Positions 45,016-54,516 of a DNA stretch of 64,000 nucleotides are shown here, piece by piece. Under the pieces are notes generated by a model, which did no database searches, was not told the DNA's origin, and saw only the letters and a list, made by a program, of their open reading frames with translations. This DNA comes from an uncultured Cytophagales bacterium. GTDB lineage: Bacteria; Bacteroidota; Bacteroidia; Cytophagales; Thermonemataceae. Both the position numbers and the translations under genes were made by a program. How positions within the stretch are numbered: position 1 is the first letter of the stretch; every line of letters begins with the position of its first letter. The stretch is taken from contig CALEMF010000014.1 of assembly GCA_937911505.1 (NCBI GenBank), positions 62,001 to 126,000 on the forward strand, written 5' to 3'.

Positions 45016-45438
45016 ATGGAGAATAATCCTATGATAGATTTAGTAATGTTGGTAGACGATAATGATACTGATAATTTTATCAGCAAACGGATCATTGAAA
45101 TTACTAAATTTGCACAAAGAACTGAGATCAAAAATTCTGGCAAGAGCGCTTTACAATACTTAGAGAAGTATCAGGAGGATTTCGATAGCCTTCCTGATCT
45201 TATCTTTCTAGACATTAATATGCCTATTGTAGATGGGTTTGTATTTTTATTTGAATTTGAGATGTTTCCAGAAGAGCTCAAAAAGAAATGTAAAGTTGTC
45301 ATTCTTTCTAGCTCAGATAATAAGCGAGATATAGAAAAGATTGTTGATAATGAATATGTGATTAAGTTTATCACTAAGCCGCTTACCGAAGCTGCTTTAA
45401 CCGAAGTGAAAAACTTGATAGCTGCCCAACAATCATAA
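45016..45438 (+). CDS. Single-domain response regulator (CheY/Rcp1-like)
   Basis: 140 residues, receiver domain only. VDDND near residue 14, phospho-acceptor Asp66 in IFLDINMPIVDG, and the conserved Lys in FITKPL. There is no output domain, so it acts by protein-protein contact. No kinase gene is adjacent. It has its own terminator. Confidence 0.9.
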   Translation: MENNPMIDLVMLVDDNDTDNFISKRIIEITKFAQRTEIKNSGKSALQYLEKYQEDFDSLPDLIFLDINMPIVDGFVFLFEFEMFPEELKKKCKVVILSSSDNKRDIEKIVDNEYVIKFITKPLTEAALTEVKNLIAAQQS

Positions 45439-45465
45439 CAACACTTTAATTTTGAATAATAAGTA

Positions 45466-45493
45466 ACGCCTACATAATGTGAGGCGTTTTTTT
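45466..45493 (+). terminator. Terminator after the response regulator
   Basis: ACGCCTACAT pairs with ATGTGAGGCGT (one bulge), followed by seven T. Confidence 0.85.
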
Positions 45494-45590
45494 ATTGGTT
45501 GTAAAAAACGCTCAATTAGTCGTCCGTTAAAATTATTTAACCGTACTATAATACATAGAATCTATCTCTTACACTTAAATACCTATTATT

Positions 45591-46514
45591 ATGAAGAGAA
45601 ATCTGCTCACCTTTATCTCTTTTCTGCTTTTTATCAACTTATTGCAGGCCCAGACCGACACCACAAGCCAAGAACTTTGGCGAAAAGGGGCTAATTTTGG
45701 TCTCAACTTCTCTCAAGTAGAGCTTGAGAACTGGGCAGGTGGTGGAGAAAGCTCCATCTCTGTGACAGGTCTTGTAGGCTTATATGCCAATATGAAACGT
45801 GATAAAAGTACTTGGGACAACGCCCTTGACATCACTTACGGACAAGCCCGACTTGGCGATCAAGATTTCAGGAAAACAGACGACCAGCTTATTTTAAAAT
45901 CTCTGTACAATCGGCTGCTCAATAAAAGATGGGGCTTTGCGGCTGGACTAGACTTTAGAACTCAATTGGATGAAGGGCTTAGTTTTCGAGAGGTTGAACT
46001 TCCTGGTGGCGGAACAGAAGAAGTAGCGACTTTTATCTCTGAATTTATGTCGCCAGGTTACTTGAATACTAATATTGGTTTTAGCTATACGATTCCGCAT
46101 TTCAAAGCTGTTATTTCGCCACTTGCCTCTAAACTTACTTTTGTGCTGAACGATGAGCTCGCCGCGCAGGGTGCTTATGGAGTAGACTCTACCGAAAATA
46201 TACGCTCAGAAGCAGGAGCAAGCTTGAATCTCATTGCCGACTACGACTTGATGGAAAATGTGAAATTCAAAACGAATTTTCTCGCCTTTACTGATTACAG
46301 TGATGGTCTTGAGGAAATTGATATTAATTGGGAAGTCCAGTTCATCTTTCAAGTCAATAAGTACATTAATACCACCATTACAACACAGCTTATTTACGAT
46401 GAAGACATCAATATTAATCGAGAAGATGGTACAGTGGGGCCTGCTACCCAGTTTAAGGGTGTGCTAAATATAGGGGTAGTATATAACATTGGTGATAAGC
46501 GTAAGAAAGAGTAA
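45591..46514 (+). CDS. DUF3078 exported protein
   Basis: 307 residues. Signal peptide ending LLQAQ. The mature start ELWRKGANFGLNFSQVELEN with NWAGGGESS is the DUF3078 signature; the rest is strand-rich and looks like an outer-membrane barrel ending NIGVVYNIGDKRKK. Found across Bacteroidetes without known function. It is convergent with the AAA+ gene, with a strong hairpin between. Confidence 0.85.
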   Translation: MKRNLLTFISFLLFINLLQAQTDTTSQELWRKGANFGLNFSQVELENWAGGGESSISVTGLVGLYANMKRDKSTWDNALDITYGQARLGDQDFRKTDDQLILKSLYNRLLNKRWGFAAGLDFRTQLDEGLSFREVELPGGGTEEVATFISEFMSPGYLNTNIGFSYTIPHFKAVISPLASKLTFVLNDELAAQGAYGVDSTENIRSEAGASLNLIADYDLMENVKFKTNFLAFTDYSDGLEEIDINWEVQFIFQVNKYINTTITTQLIYDEDININREDGTVGPATQFKGVLNIGVVYNIGDKRKKE

Positions 46515-46538
46515 TCGTTTTGTACTCATATATACAAT

Positions 46539-46571
46539 AAGAAGTCCTTTTTGCTAAAAAAAGGACTTCTT
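46539..46571. terminator. Bidirectional terminator
   Basis: AAGAAGTCCTTT / AAAGGACTTCTT, perfect 12-bp stem, between two convergent genes. Confidence 0.85.
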
Positions 46572-46592
46572 TAGTTTCAAGTAGGTTAAGTA

Positions 46593-49250
46593 TTATGAAG
46601 AGGTCTTCCCTTTTTCTTCTTCTTCTATACTACCGTTACCTAGCTTAAAGCCAATACTATTTTGATTGGAGGCGTCGAGTTCTTTGTTGAATTCCTCTAC
46701 ATCTTTGATGGTAAGCGTTTCGATCATAGCTTGGGTACGCTCCTCCTTAGAAATCTCAGCCATCCGTAGGTGTTGATTCTTCACGGCGGCTCCTATTACT
46801 TTACGAATAGAACGAGCATTGCCAAAGAACTTATCACGTTTTTGATACAGATAGTCAAAATACTCTCTCAAATGTCTCGCTGCTTCGTCATCAGGGGTTA
46901 ATCCTTCCACTTTTAGCATGCTGAGTGCAATCTGGTAGAGTTCATCTACCTTGTAGTCTTCAAAGTTGATCACAATATCGAAGCGAGAAGCTAGTCCTGG
47001 ATTAGAGCGTAAAAACTGTTGCATATTGTCTGGATAGCCTGCTACAATGACAGCAAACTCACCGCGACGGTCTTCCATCTGTTTCAAAATAGTTTCTACC
47101 GCTTCTTTTCCAAAGTCGTTGGCTGAATTATTCGTGAGTGCATAGGCTTCATCTACGAATAGTACACCACCCACCGCCTCATTGATCTTATCAGTTGTTT
47201 TAATAGCTGTTTGTCCTACATATCCTGCTACCAGCGATTGGCGATCGCACTCTATACAGTGGCCTCGCTCTAAAATACCCAAAGCCTTGTAGATTTTGGC
47301 CATGATACGCGCCACAGTTGTTTTACCGGTACCTGGATTCCCAGTGAAGACGGTATGCAGCGAAAATTTGTTGAGTACATCTCTTCCAGATTCTCTGTAG
47401 AAGCGAACTAGTTTTACCAGTTCTACGACTTCTTCCTTCACGCTGGCCATGCCTATTAGCGCATTGAGTTCATCCATCGCTTCTTGTAGTAGTTCGTCAT
47501 CTACCTCTATCTCTGGTAGCTCTCCTTTACCCGTTTTGAACATATTCTTCACGTCGTCCAATATGATCTCTTGCAGTTGCGTTTGATTGAGCTCTTCTAT
47601 ATTACCAGATTTCATAATGCGTAATCCCATATTCATCTTAGCCTCTTCTACTAGTGAGGTTACCAAACGAGCATTACCAAATGTCTTATCTCTACTACGA
47701 TAAGCATCCGTAAGCTGCTTCTTAATGAACTCATAGGCTTCTTCATTGAAGATCACATTTTTCTTTTTGGCCTTCAACTCTAAAATCTCCATCAGTTCCT
47801 GTGGCAGGTAGTCTGGGAATTGAAAGATAAGGTTAAAACGTGATTTTAAGCCTGGGTTAGACTCCAGGAAGATTTGCATTTCGCTTGGATAGCCCGCTAC
47901 GATAATGGCCAGATCGCCTTTTCCATCTGACATCTCTTTGATAAGTACCTCAATCACTTCTTTTCCAAAGTCTTGGCCGTCTTGATCGCCTTTACGTGCC
48001 AAGGAGTAGGCTTCATCAATAAATAGAATCCCTCCGCGCGCTTTCTCAATCAGCTCTTGTACCTTGGGAGCGGTCTGCCCGATGAATTTCCCCACCAGAT
48101 CAGCCCGTCCTACTTCAATGACTGTTCCTTTAGAGAGCAATCCCATCTTATGGTAAATCTTTCCGAGCATGCGTGCTACAGTTGTTTTACCTGTACCCGG
48201 ATTCCCCATAAACACTGAATGTAGGCTAAACTGGTTGGTTTCTTCAAAGCCTTGTTGCTGCCGTAGCGTCAAGAATTTTAAATAGTGTGTAAAGTCTTCT
48301 ATCTTATCTTTTACGCTCTCTAAGCCTATCATTTCTTTCAGTTCCTGCATCACATCTTCCAGTGATACCTCCTTCATTGGTTGGGTATTGAAAGGCATAA
48401 AGGGTGCACCAGAGCCTGTTGGTTGGTGTACCTGAGGCGTTCCTTCAACAAAGCTGTCAGCTACTTCAAAGGGAACAATGGCAATAAGTTGATCCATAAA
48501 AAGTACTTCTAACGTGTACTTGTCGTGGAACCAAGTGCCTTTGTTTTGTGCGCCCCAACCTGAGGTAACTGTGAATTTTTGCTCATTAGGGCCTACATAA
48601 CGTAGCTCAGAAGTAGAGCCTTTGAGTTGTCCTGCATCATTATAATAATTAAACAATAACTCACAGTACCAAGACTTTGTCTGCTTATTATTGACCCCAA
48701 ACTCCATAAAGATGTATTGGGTATCATTGCTATCAAACTGTGTATAGTAAGTACGCTGGTCTTGTGGCAACCCTTCGTAAGGGCCATTGTACAGACGAAT
48801 AACATCGATCTCAAAGTAGGGGTTTTGCCCTTCTTGTACTATGCCACCGTCTTCTACATAAAATCTTTTAGCGCTTACCCGTTCCCCATCAATGAAAGCT
48901 TCCCACTCATAATCACCTCGTGTCCAGTAAGCGCCCACTTCATCCTTCCCCCAGCTTTCTCTTACCATTACGATATTTTCGTCTTTCTTTACTTGCCTTT
49001 TAGAAGGAAGATTACAAAGCTCTGTACGATTACCGTCAGAGTTGAGGCGATAGCATTTAAGCATATTGTCTGTTTCCCTGTCTTCTTCATCAATATGCTT
49101 GTTGTAAAATGACAGTTCCGCGTACATGTAACTGGTTTCTTGGTTATCAAATACACGGCGGTACTTTTTCTTATTTCCTTCAAAACTCTCGTTGGAAGCG
49201 TATACGAGCAGGTCTTTGAATTTGTAATTTTTATCGAGCTGTTTACTCAT
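46593..49250 (-). CDS. Tandem AAA+ ATPase, CbxX/CfqX-SpoVK type, with two unassigned N-terminal domains
   Basis: 885 residues. Two AAA+ modules: Walker A GNPGTGKTTVAR at about 349-360 and 637-648, Walker B ILFIDEAYSL and VLFVDEAYAL, and arginine-finger stretches. Relatives are the Rubisco activase CbxX, SpoVK and EccA of type VII secretion, which remodel partner proteins. The first 265 residues hold two similar strand-rich domains of about 115 residues (compare YMYAELSFYNK and YIFMEFGVNNK), which I cannot assign and which may bind the substrate. The ABC exporter gene ends 76 bp upstream on the same strand. Confidence 0.85.
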   Translation of the reverse strand: MSKQLDKNYKFKDLLVYASNESFEGNKKKYRRVFDNQETSYMYAELSFYNKHIDEEDRETDNMLKCYRLNSDGNRTELCNLPSKRQVKKDENIVMVRESWGKDEVGAYWTRGDYEWEAFIDGERVSAKRFYVEDGGIVQEGQNPYFEIDVIRLYNGPYEGLPQDQRTYYTQFDSNDTQYIFMEFGVNNKQTKSWYCELLFNYYNDAGQLKGSTSELRYVGPNEQKFTVTSGWGAQNKGTWFHDKYTLEVLFMDQLIAIVPFEVADSFVEGTPQVHQPTGSGAPFMPFNTQPMKEVSLEDVMQELKEMIGLESVKDKIEDFTHYLKFLTLRQQQGFEETNQFSLHSVFMGNPGTGKTTVARMLGKIYHKMGLLSKGTVIEVGRADLVGKFIGQTAPKVQELIEKARGGILFIDEAYSLARKGDQDGQDFGKEVIEVLIKEMSDGKGDLAIIVAGYPSEMQIFLESNPGLKSRFNLIFQFPDYLPQELMEILELKAKKKNVIFNEEAYEFIKKQLTDAYRSRDKTFGNARLVTSLVEEAKMNMGLRIMKSGNIEELNQTQLQEIILDDVKNMFKTGKGELPEIEVDDELLQEAMDELNALIGMASVKEEVVELVKLVRFYRESGRDVLNKFSLHTVFTGNPGTGKTTVARIMAKIYKALGILERGHCIECDRQSLVAGYVGQTAIKTTDKINEAVGGVLFVDEAYALTNNSANDFGKEAVETILKQMEDRRGEFAVIVAGYPDNMQQFLRSNPGLASRFDIVINFEDYKVDELYQIALSMLKVEGLTPDDEAARHLREYFDYLYQKRDKFFGNARSIRKVIGAAVKNQHLRMAEISKEERTQAMIETLTIKDVEEFNKELDASNQNSIGFKLGNGSIEEEEKGKTSS

Positions 49251-49326
49251 TCGTACGATCAGTTTATTCGTCTACTACTATAAAAGCAAATGGGGCTTCA
49301 AGTTAATGATTTTAACTTAACCAAGT

Positions 49327-52300
49327 TTATTCTAATCTAGAAAAATCTTGCTTTTGTACTAATTGGTTTAGGTAAGCGAGTACGCGTCTAAATATATCTA
49401 AATAAAGTGTAACATACAATAAGGCAGTCATCAGCCATACAACCCATAGATTCACCCCAAATGTCGACCAGTAGCGGCTTCCTATTTTTTTCTGACTGGC
49501 AAAAAAATGGTTTTCTATAGTGTCTTGTTCCAAATAGATAGGATACAAGTCTGTTGAAATCCCTTCGGCAGTGAGGTACACACGATTTTCAGTATCCTTA
49601 TTTTTTACTAGATAGGCAAGCGCCTCATTGTAATATTGATCACGCTGCGCGTTGACCCATTCTTTACCTTTTTGCTGTACTAGATCGGCCCAATATGTAT
49701 TTTTTGCTTCAAGTGCTTGTTGTTGCTGGCGTTGGTAGTAGGCTTGTAGCTGAGAGAGAGAAGCGCGGGTGGTGGTAAGTGTCAGCCTCGTTTGTAGTGC
49801 TTCTCGTTGGAGGGTTTTCTCCACAATGATGCGTATCTGTTGTTGGCTATAAGTAGCTTGATCTTGATAAAATTGCTCCTTTCCTTCTAAGAAGTCCATC
49901 AAATCGGTAAGCTGAGGGATCAAGTATATCTTTTTGTATTCTGCCTGTGCGATCTGTTTGTCCCATTCATAAACGGGCTCGTAATAGTCATTATGGGTAA
50001 ACTGACGTACAGCAAGCGCCTCGAAAGCCCAGCGCGAGGCCATCATCTCACTAAGTAGAGGAACTGCTTTGTTAGCACCATACTTCAGGTGAGGGTTCAT
50101 TTTATCAAATTGTATTACGATTCCTCCCAACATCAGTTGTGGAATAAGTAAGAGGGGTACTAATACATAAGTGGTAATAGTTGAGTCGAACGCGCTGGAT
50201 ACATTTAGTCCTAACAAATTGGCAAAACAAGCACAAGAAAAAAGTATACAGAAGTAGTCCAAGAACATCCCCTCAATGCCCAGAACGGCATTACCGACAC
50301 TTACTAGCAGTAGTACCTGTAAAGCAGCAATAGAAAACAGAATAGCCACCTTAGCTATTAGATAACTATTTCTACTGAGATGTAAGAAGGCCTCTCTTTT
50401 TAATATTTTTCTATCTTTATTAATTTCTTCTACACTCACGACTAGTCCCATAAAGATGGTCACAATCACTGCTATGAAAATGTAAACAGGAATATTCTCG
50501 TTTTGTCTGTATTGGTAAGCCGCTTCGCTGTATACATTATAATAGCGAGCTACATAGGCTAGTAAGAAAGCTAAAACAGGTGCTTGTAGTAAAGTAACAA
50601 TTAGATAGGAGCGATTTCGCAGCTTAGAGAAAAAGTCTCTTCTAAAAAAAATACCTACTTGTTTTAAGCGATGTGGAATTTGTAAGCTCCCTGTTGTTTT
50701 CTCACCGACATGATCAATGGTAGGAAGCGCTATATTAGCTTCAAAGCGTTGGTACCATTGTTGGGGTGACATCTTCCTTTTTTCTGTAAAACGTCCGTAC
50801 TCATTGACTACTTTTGTTTCAATCAAATCAAAGATCACCTCTGCGTTTACATTACCACATTCATGGCACTCTGTAGCGTCGCTATTTATTTGATTGGTTG
50901 CTTGCTTAAAATAGCGGATGGCTTCTACTGGATTACCGTAGTAAATAGGATAGCCTCCTGAGTCCAGAATATAAAGCTTGTCAAACATCTTAAAGATATT
51001 GGAAGAAGGTTGGTGAATGACTACGAACACTAACTTCCCACTTAAAGTAAGCTCTTTTAGCAAGTCCATAATATTTTCAGAATCTCTGGAAGAAAGCCCT
51101 GAGGTTGGTTCATCTACAAAAAGAATAGAAGGCGCTCTGAGCAGTTCTAAACCTATATTAAGTCGCTTGCGCTGCCCCCCACTGATCACTTTATTGAGTG
51201 TGGAACCTACACGTAAATCTCTGATTTCGTACAGACCCAAGGTAGTGAGTGTTTTCTCTACTAACTGCTCAATTTGTGTGGTGCTGTATATACCAAAGCA
51301 AAGTTGGGCAGCGTAGTATATATTTTCATACACCGTCAGCTCTTCTATAAGCATATCGTCTTGGGGTACATATCCCACGAGCCCTTCGAGCTTCTCTTTA
51401 TGAATATCGATCCCATTTACTAGCACCTTTCCTTGCTGAGGAGATAGGTTACCATTGAGAATTTCCAATAGTGTAGATTTACCCGAGCCACTTGCGCCCA
51501 TAATACCCAGTAGCTTGCCTGTCCCTTCTGCTATATTGATCTGATGTAACCCTATACGTGTATTAGGGAAGGTGTAGGAAACGTTTTTTGCTTCGAAAGA
51601 GACGTTTTCTTCTATTTGATCTATCCTAAATTCACTGACTACATCACTGTAGTAAATAGTAGCCAAGCGATTGCCACGAATGGAGCTTCCCGTAGGAAAA
51701 GGAGCAATTTGGTTAGGCTTAAGTATTACCCCATTGAGGTAGTAATCTCTTGATCCTAGGTATTTTACCATATACATTTCTAAGCTAGGAATACGCAGAA
51801 AGGCTAGTATACCTCTGAGGTTATCGACCTGAAGATGACGCTGTCCAGCCGTAGCACTAGCCTGGCTAGAAAAATGTAATACATAATCGTGAGAGAAATC
51901 ACTTGTAGGCAAGAGGGTCACAAATGTTTGAATGGCTTCAAATTCTTCTCGGCTTATATTAAATACGGTAGCAATAGTTTCTACAAAATCCTGCTCGTGC
52001 TTGCTGATCTTCTCATCGGCTACAATCAATTCTAAGATACGTACCACCACGACGATTTTTTGCTGCTGTGTCAGTTCCTTGTTTATTTGCGCGCTGATGC
52101 GCAGCATCTTAGAAGATACTTTTACGGGAGTAAGCTTTTCGCCTGCTTCGTATACTTGGGAGGTTTTTAAATGAGCGTATTGCTCAAAAATATGTAGGTA
52201 AGTGGGAACGTCTTGTGGGTTAAGTTGCTGGCTCAAAAATGCTTGTACGATATTTCTTTCTTTTTGAGATACGCCCTCCAGCCGGACGGTAATGCCAAAT

Positions 52301-52335
52301 AGTTGCATCAAAGCTTTTAGAAGCTCTTCACTCAT
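49327..52335 (-). CDS. ABCG-type exporter with TerB-like and FHA-like N-terminal regions
   Basis: 1002 residues. Residues about 1-140 look TerB-like (ILELIVADEKISKHEQDFVETI); 150-240 could be a degenerate FHA-like domain. The ATPase follows: Walker A GASGSGKST near 280, signature ISGGQRKRLNIG, Walker B LFVDEPTSGL. A CxxC segment (TECHECGNV) lies near 500. The ABC-2 permease has about six helices, with a long coiled-coil-like outer loop (about 790-940) before the last helix. The family exports lipids or hydrophobic molecules; substrate unknown. It probably forms an operon with the downstream AAA+ gene. Confidence 0.85.
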   Translation of the reverse strand: MSEELLKALMQLFGITVRLEGVSQKERNIVQAFLSQQLNPQDVPTYLHIFEQYAHLKTSQVYEAGEKLTPVKVSSKMLRISAQINKELTQQQKIVVVVRILELIVADEKISKHEQDFVETIATVFNISREEFEAIQTFVTLLPTSDFSHDYVLHFSSQASATAGQRHLQVDNLRGILAFLRIPSLEMYMVKYLGSRDYYLNGVILKPNQIAPFPTGSSIRGNRLATIYYSDVVSEFRIDQIEENVSFEAKNVSYTFPNTRIGLHQINIAEGTGKLLGIMGASGSGKSTLLEILNGNLSPQQGKVLVNGIDIHKEKLEGLVGYVPQDDMLIEELTVYENIYYAAQLCFGIYSTTQIEQLVEKTLTTLGLYEIRDLRVGSTLNKVISGGQRKRLNIGLELLRAPSILFVDEPTSGLSSRDSENIMDLLKELTLSGKLVFVVIHQPSSNIFKMFDKLYILDSGGYPIYYGNPVEAIRYFKQATNQINSDATECHECGNVNAEVIFDLIETKVVNEYGRFTEKRKMSPQQWYQRFEANIALPTIDHVGEKTTGSLQIPHRLKQVGIFFRRDFFSKLRNRSYLIVTLLQAPVLAFLLAYVARYYNVYSEAAYQYRQNENIPVYIFIAVIVTIFMGLVVSVEEINKDRKILKREAFLHLSRNSYLIAKVAILFSIAALQVLLLVSVGNAVLGIEGMFLDYFCILFSCACFANLLGLNVSSAFDSTITTYVLVPLLLIPQLMLGGIVIQFDKMNPHLKYGANKAVPLLSEMMASRWAFEALAVRQFTHNDYYEPVYEWDKQIAQAEYKKIYLIPQLTDLMDFLEGKEQFYQDQATYSQQQIRIIVEKTLQREALQTRLTLTTTRASLSQLQAYYQRQQQQALEAKNTYWADLVQQKGKEWVNAQRDQYYNEALAYLVKNKDTENRVYLTAEGISTDLYPIYLEQDTIENHFFASQKKIGSRYWSTFGVNLWVVWLMTALLYVTLYLDIFRRVLAYLNQLVQKQDFSRLE

Positions 52336-52518
52336 ATCGCTTCATTTTGTTCTTCTTTATACATAGCTCTATTGTTTGCCAAAATACTTAATTTTCAATA
52401 GCTTCTAAAAATCTTTTGAGAAAACCCAGAGAAGTCTTATTTTTACAAACTCTAAACTTCTGCTATACAATCACTTAGTTAGAATATTTATTTTCTAGTA
52501 CATTTTAAACAAATCATT

Positions 52519-53388
52519 TTGAAGATCAAGGAGACTGTTTTTACTTGGCTAACACACCGCTACCAACTCATTTTCAGAGATGAAGAGAATTTTTCTGAAA
52601 AGAAACCAATCACTTATACCCACGGCCGGCTGCTTGCCGTTGTTATTCCCTTTACTTTACTGATTGCAGGGGGAAGCTTTTGGCTAGGACTGGCCAATGC
52701 CAATGATATTTCTCAAGTAAATTCTAAAGACTATAAACTACGAGAGCGGCTTGTATATTTATCTGTAACGGTGGACTCACTTACTGAAGTAGTTAAAAAA
52801 AATGAGCAGTATACAAGTGATTTTAAGAAAGTGATGAAGGCTGATAACAGCTTACTACGCAGTGACACAATGCGTATGAGCGCCCCAAGTATTAAACCAG
52901 ATAGTATAGATACAGACTATTTGCCCCAAGCAGATATAGAACTTAGAGAGGAGTTTGAGGGCTCCATCCAGTTTACCTCTATCGCTTCTAGTATAGACGG
53001 AGGAGATAATCCTTTACGAGATATTTTCTTCTTCCCTCCTATTAAAGGTATTGTGTCAGAAAAATATAATAGCAAAGCTAAACACTATGGTACTGATATC
53101 GTATCAAAGAAAAACGAACCCATTAAAAGTGTGACAGACGGTACGGTGATTCTGTCTTCTTGGACAGAGGATACTGGAAACGTCATTGCGATTCAACATA
53201 AATCAAATATCATTTCCATATATAAACATAATTCAGTATTATTGAAAAAGGTAGGCGATGTGGTAAAGGCAGGTGAGGTAGTTGCCATCGTGGGTAATAC
53301 AGGTAAGTTTACAACAGGCCCTCACTTACACTTTGAATTATGGTACAACGGAAATCCAGTCAATCCTGAGAGATTTATTTCATTCTAA
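52519..53388 (+). CDS. M23 peptidoglycan endopeptidase, membrane-anchored
   Basis: 289 residues from a TTG at 52519 (no ATG fits; FTWLTHRYQLIFRDEENFSE at the start is typical of Bacteroidetes M23 proteins). One membrane helix at about 40-60, a coiled-coil stretch, then the LytM domain with zinc ligands in HYGTDIV and HLHFELW. It trims peptidoglycan in the periplasm and so helps control cell shape. The bactofilin gene begins 12 bp later, a pairing known in several bacteria. Confidence 0.9.
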   Translation: MKIKETVFTWLTHRYQLIFRDEENFSEKKPITYTHGRLLAVVIPFTLLIAGGSFWLGLANANDISQVNSKDYKLRERLVYLSVTVDSLTEVVKKNEQYTSDFKKVMKADNSLLRSDTMRMSAPSIKPDSIDTDYLPQADIELREEFEGSIQFTSIASSIDGGDNPLRDIFFFPPIKGIVSEKYNSKAKHYGTDIVSKKNEPIKSVTDGTVILSSWTEDTGNVIAIQHKSNIISIYKHNSVLLKKVGDVVKAGEVVAIVGNTGKFTTGPHLHFELWYNGNPVNPERFISF

Positions 53389-53400
53389 AAAATTTAACTT

Positions 53401-53862
53401 ATGGCAATGTTCGGAAATAACGCTAAAGAGATGAAAGGACAAGAAATAGATAAAATTTCAAATGCGAGTACAAACCTTGGAAAAGGAGCTACCTTACAAG
53501 GCAACGTAGATACTTATGGCAATGTACGTGTAGATGGTAAGCTCATCGGCGATGTGAGAAGCCAGTCGAAGGTGGCTACAGGAAATGCCTCTTTGATAGA
53601 AGGAAGTATTTTTGCACAAAATGCTGAGGTAGAAGGAGAAGTAAAAGGTCGTGTAGAGGTCACTGATCTACTTGTGCTGAAATCTACTGCCATTGTTCAT
53701 GGAGATATTGTGACGGGTAAGTTGGTAATAGAGGCAGGAGCTATCTTTAATGGGAGTTGCCAGATGGGAGATGTTAATAAGATTAAGACCCAAAATCTGA
53801 ATAAAAATATCGTAAGCGCCAAAGACAAGAAAGAGGCCAATACGAAAGCGATCAATGCCTAA
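53401..53862 (+). CDS. Bactofilin
   Basis: 153 residues. The centre is a bactofilin beta-helix with regular short strands (GATLQGNVDTYGNVRVDGKL, then GSIFAQNAEVEGEVKGRVEV); ends are charged and disordered. Bactofilins polymerise without nucleotide and position wall enzymes such as the M23 peptidase encoded just before. It overlaps the AtpZ-like gene by 8 bp. Confidence 0.92.
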   Translation: MAMFGNNAKEMKGQEIDKISNASTNLGKGATLQGNVDTYGNVRVDGKLIGDVRSQSKVATGNASLIEGSIFAQNAEVEGEVKGRVEVTDLLVLKSTAIVHGDIVTGKLVIEAGAIFNGSCQMGDVNKIKTQNLNKNIVSAKDKKEANTKAINA

Positions 53863-54055
53863 GAAAGAGATCAGTAGTTATGCGAAGTATTCAGGATTGG
53901 CTATTCAAATGATCTTATTTATTGGCTTAGCTGTGTGGGGTGGTATGAAGCTAGATGCTTACTTAACGTTATCTTTTCCTATTTTTACGGTAGCGCTCTC
54001 CTTATTCTCTGTCATCGGTATCTTATTTTGGGTAATAAGGAGTTTACAGCGTTAG
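53855..54055 (+). CDS. AtpZ/AtpI-like membrane protein
   Basis: 66 residues with two helices (IQMILFIGLAVWGGMKLD and FTVALSLFSVIGILFWVI); the GxxxD turn between them is the mark of the AtpZ family, which in other bacteria assists F-type ATP synthase and magnesium or calcium transport. It is translated with the bactofilin gene. The ATP synthase genes usually found after it are not in this window. Confidence 0.75.
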   Translation: MPKKEISSYAKYSGLAIQMILFIGLAVWGGMKLDAYLTLSFPIFTVALSLFSVIGILFWVIRSLQR

Positions 54056-54063
54056 TTTTAAGT

Positions 54064-54447
54064 ATGCGTATCTTTACAAGAGAAGCCATAAAAATTACTG
54101 GACTTACGCTACTGCTAGGAGGCTTGGCATTCATAGACGACTATCTGCTACAAACACCACTGATGCACACACACAAGTGGTATTTCATTTTATTCTTTTT
54201 CTTTTTATCTATTGTTACTACTTACCTTGTCAGTATTGGAATAAGGAGGTCACCTGGGCTTTTTCAGGGTTACTTCTTTGGGGCTATGTTGTTGCGTATG
54301 GGGCTTTGTATAGGGATCATTTTTTGGTTTGTACAGCAAGGCGTAACACAGTTGCTTTCCTTTATACTTACTTTTTTTGTGATGTACTTCCTCTATCTAT
54401 TCATAGAGATTTATGCGTTAGTGAAGACTTTAAAAAGAAAAGTTTAG
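54064..54447 (+). CDS. Membrane protein, AtpI-like position
   Basis: 127 residues from the ATG at 54064, with four hydrophobic segments. Its place after AtpZ fits the small protein between atpZ and atpB in related genomes, but sequence alone does not prove this. It starts 8 bp after AtpZ. Confidence 0.6.
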   Translation: MRIFTREAIKITGLTLLLGGLAFIDDYLLQTPLMHTHKWYFILFFFFLSIVTTYLVSIGIRRSPGLFQGYFFGAMLLRMGLCIGIIFWFVQQGVTQLLSFILTFFVMYFLYLFIEIYALVKTLKRKV

Positions 54448-54469
54448 TGAGCTAAGTAGCTCACTAAAC
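54442..54469. terminator. Bidirectional hairpin
   Basis: GTTTAGTGAGCTA / TAGCTCACTAAAC with a 2-base centre, a perfect 13-bp stem overlapping the stop of the membrane protein gene. On the minus strand a T-rich run follows, so it most likely ends the protease gene. Confidence 0.7.
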
Positions 54470-54516
54470 CTTAATTGAAAACAGAAATGAGCTAGCTCAC
54501 CTCTGCTCCTCATTAC

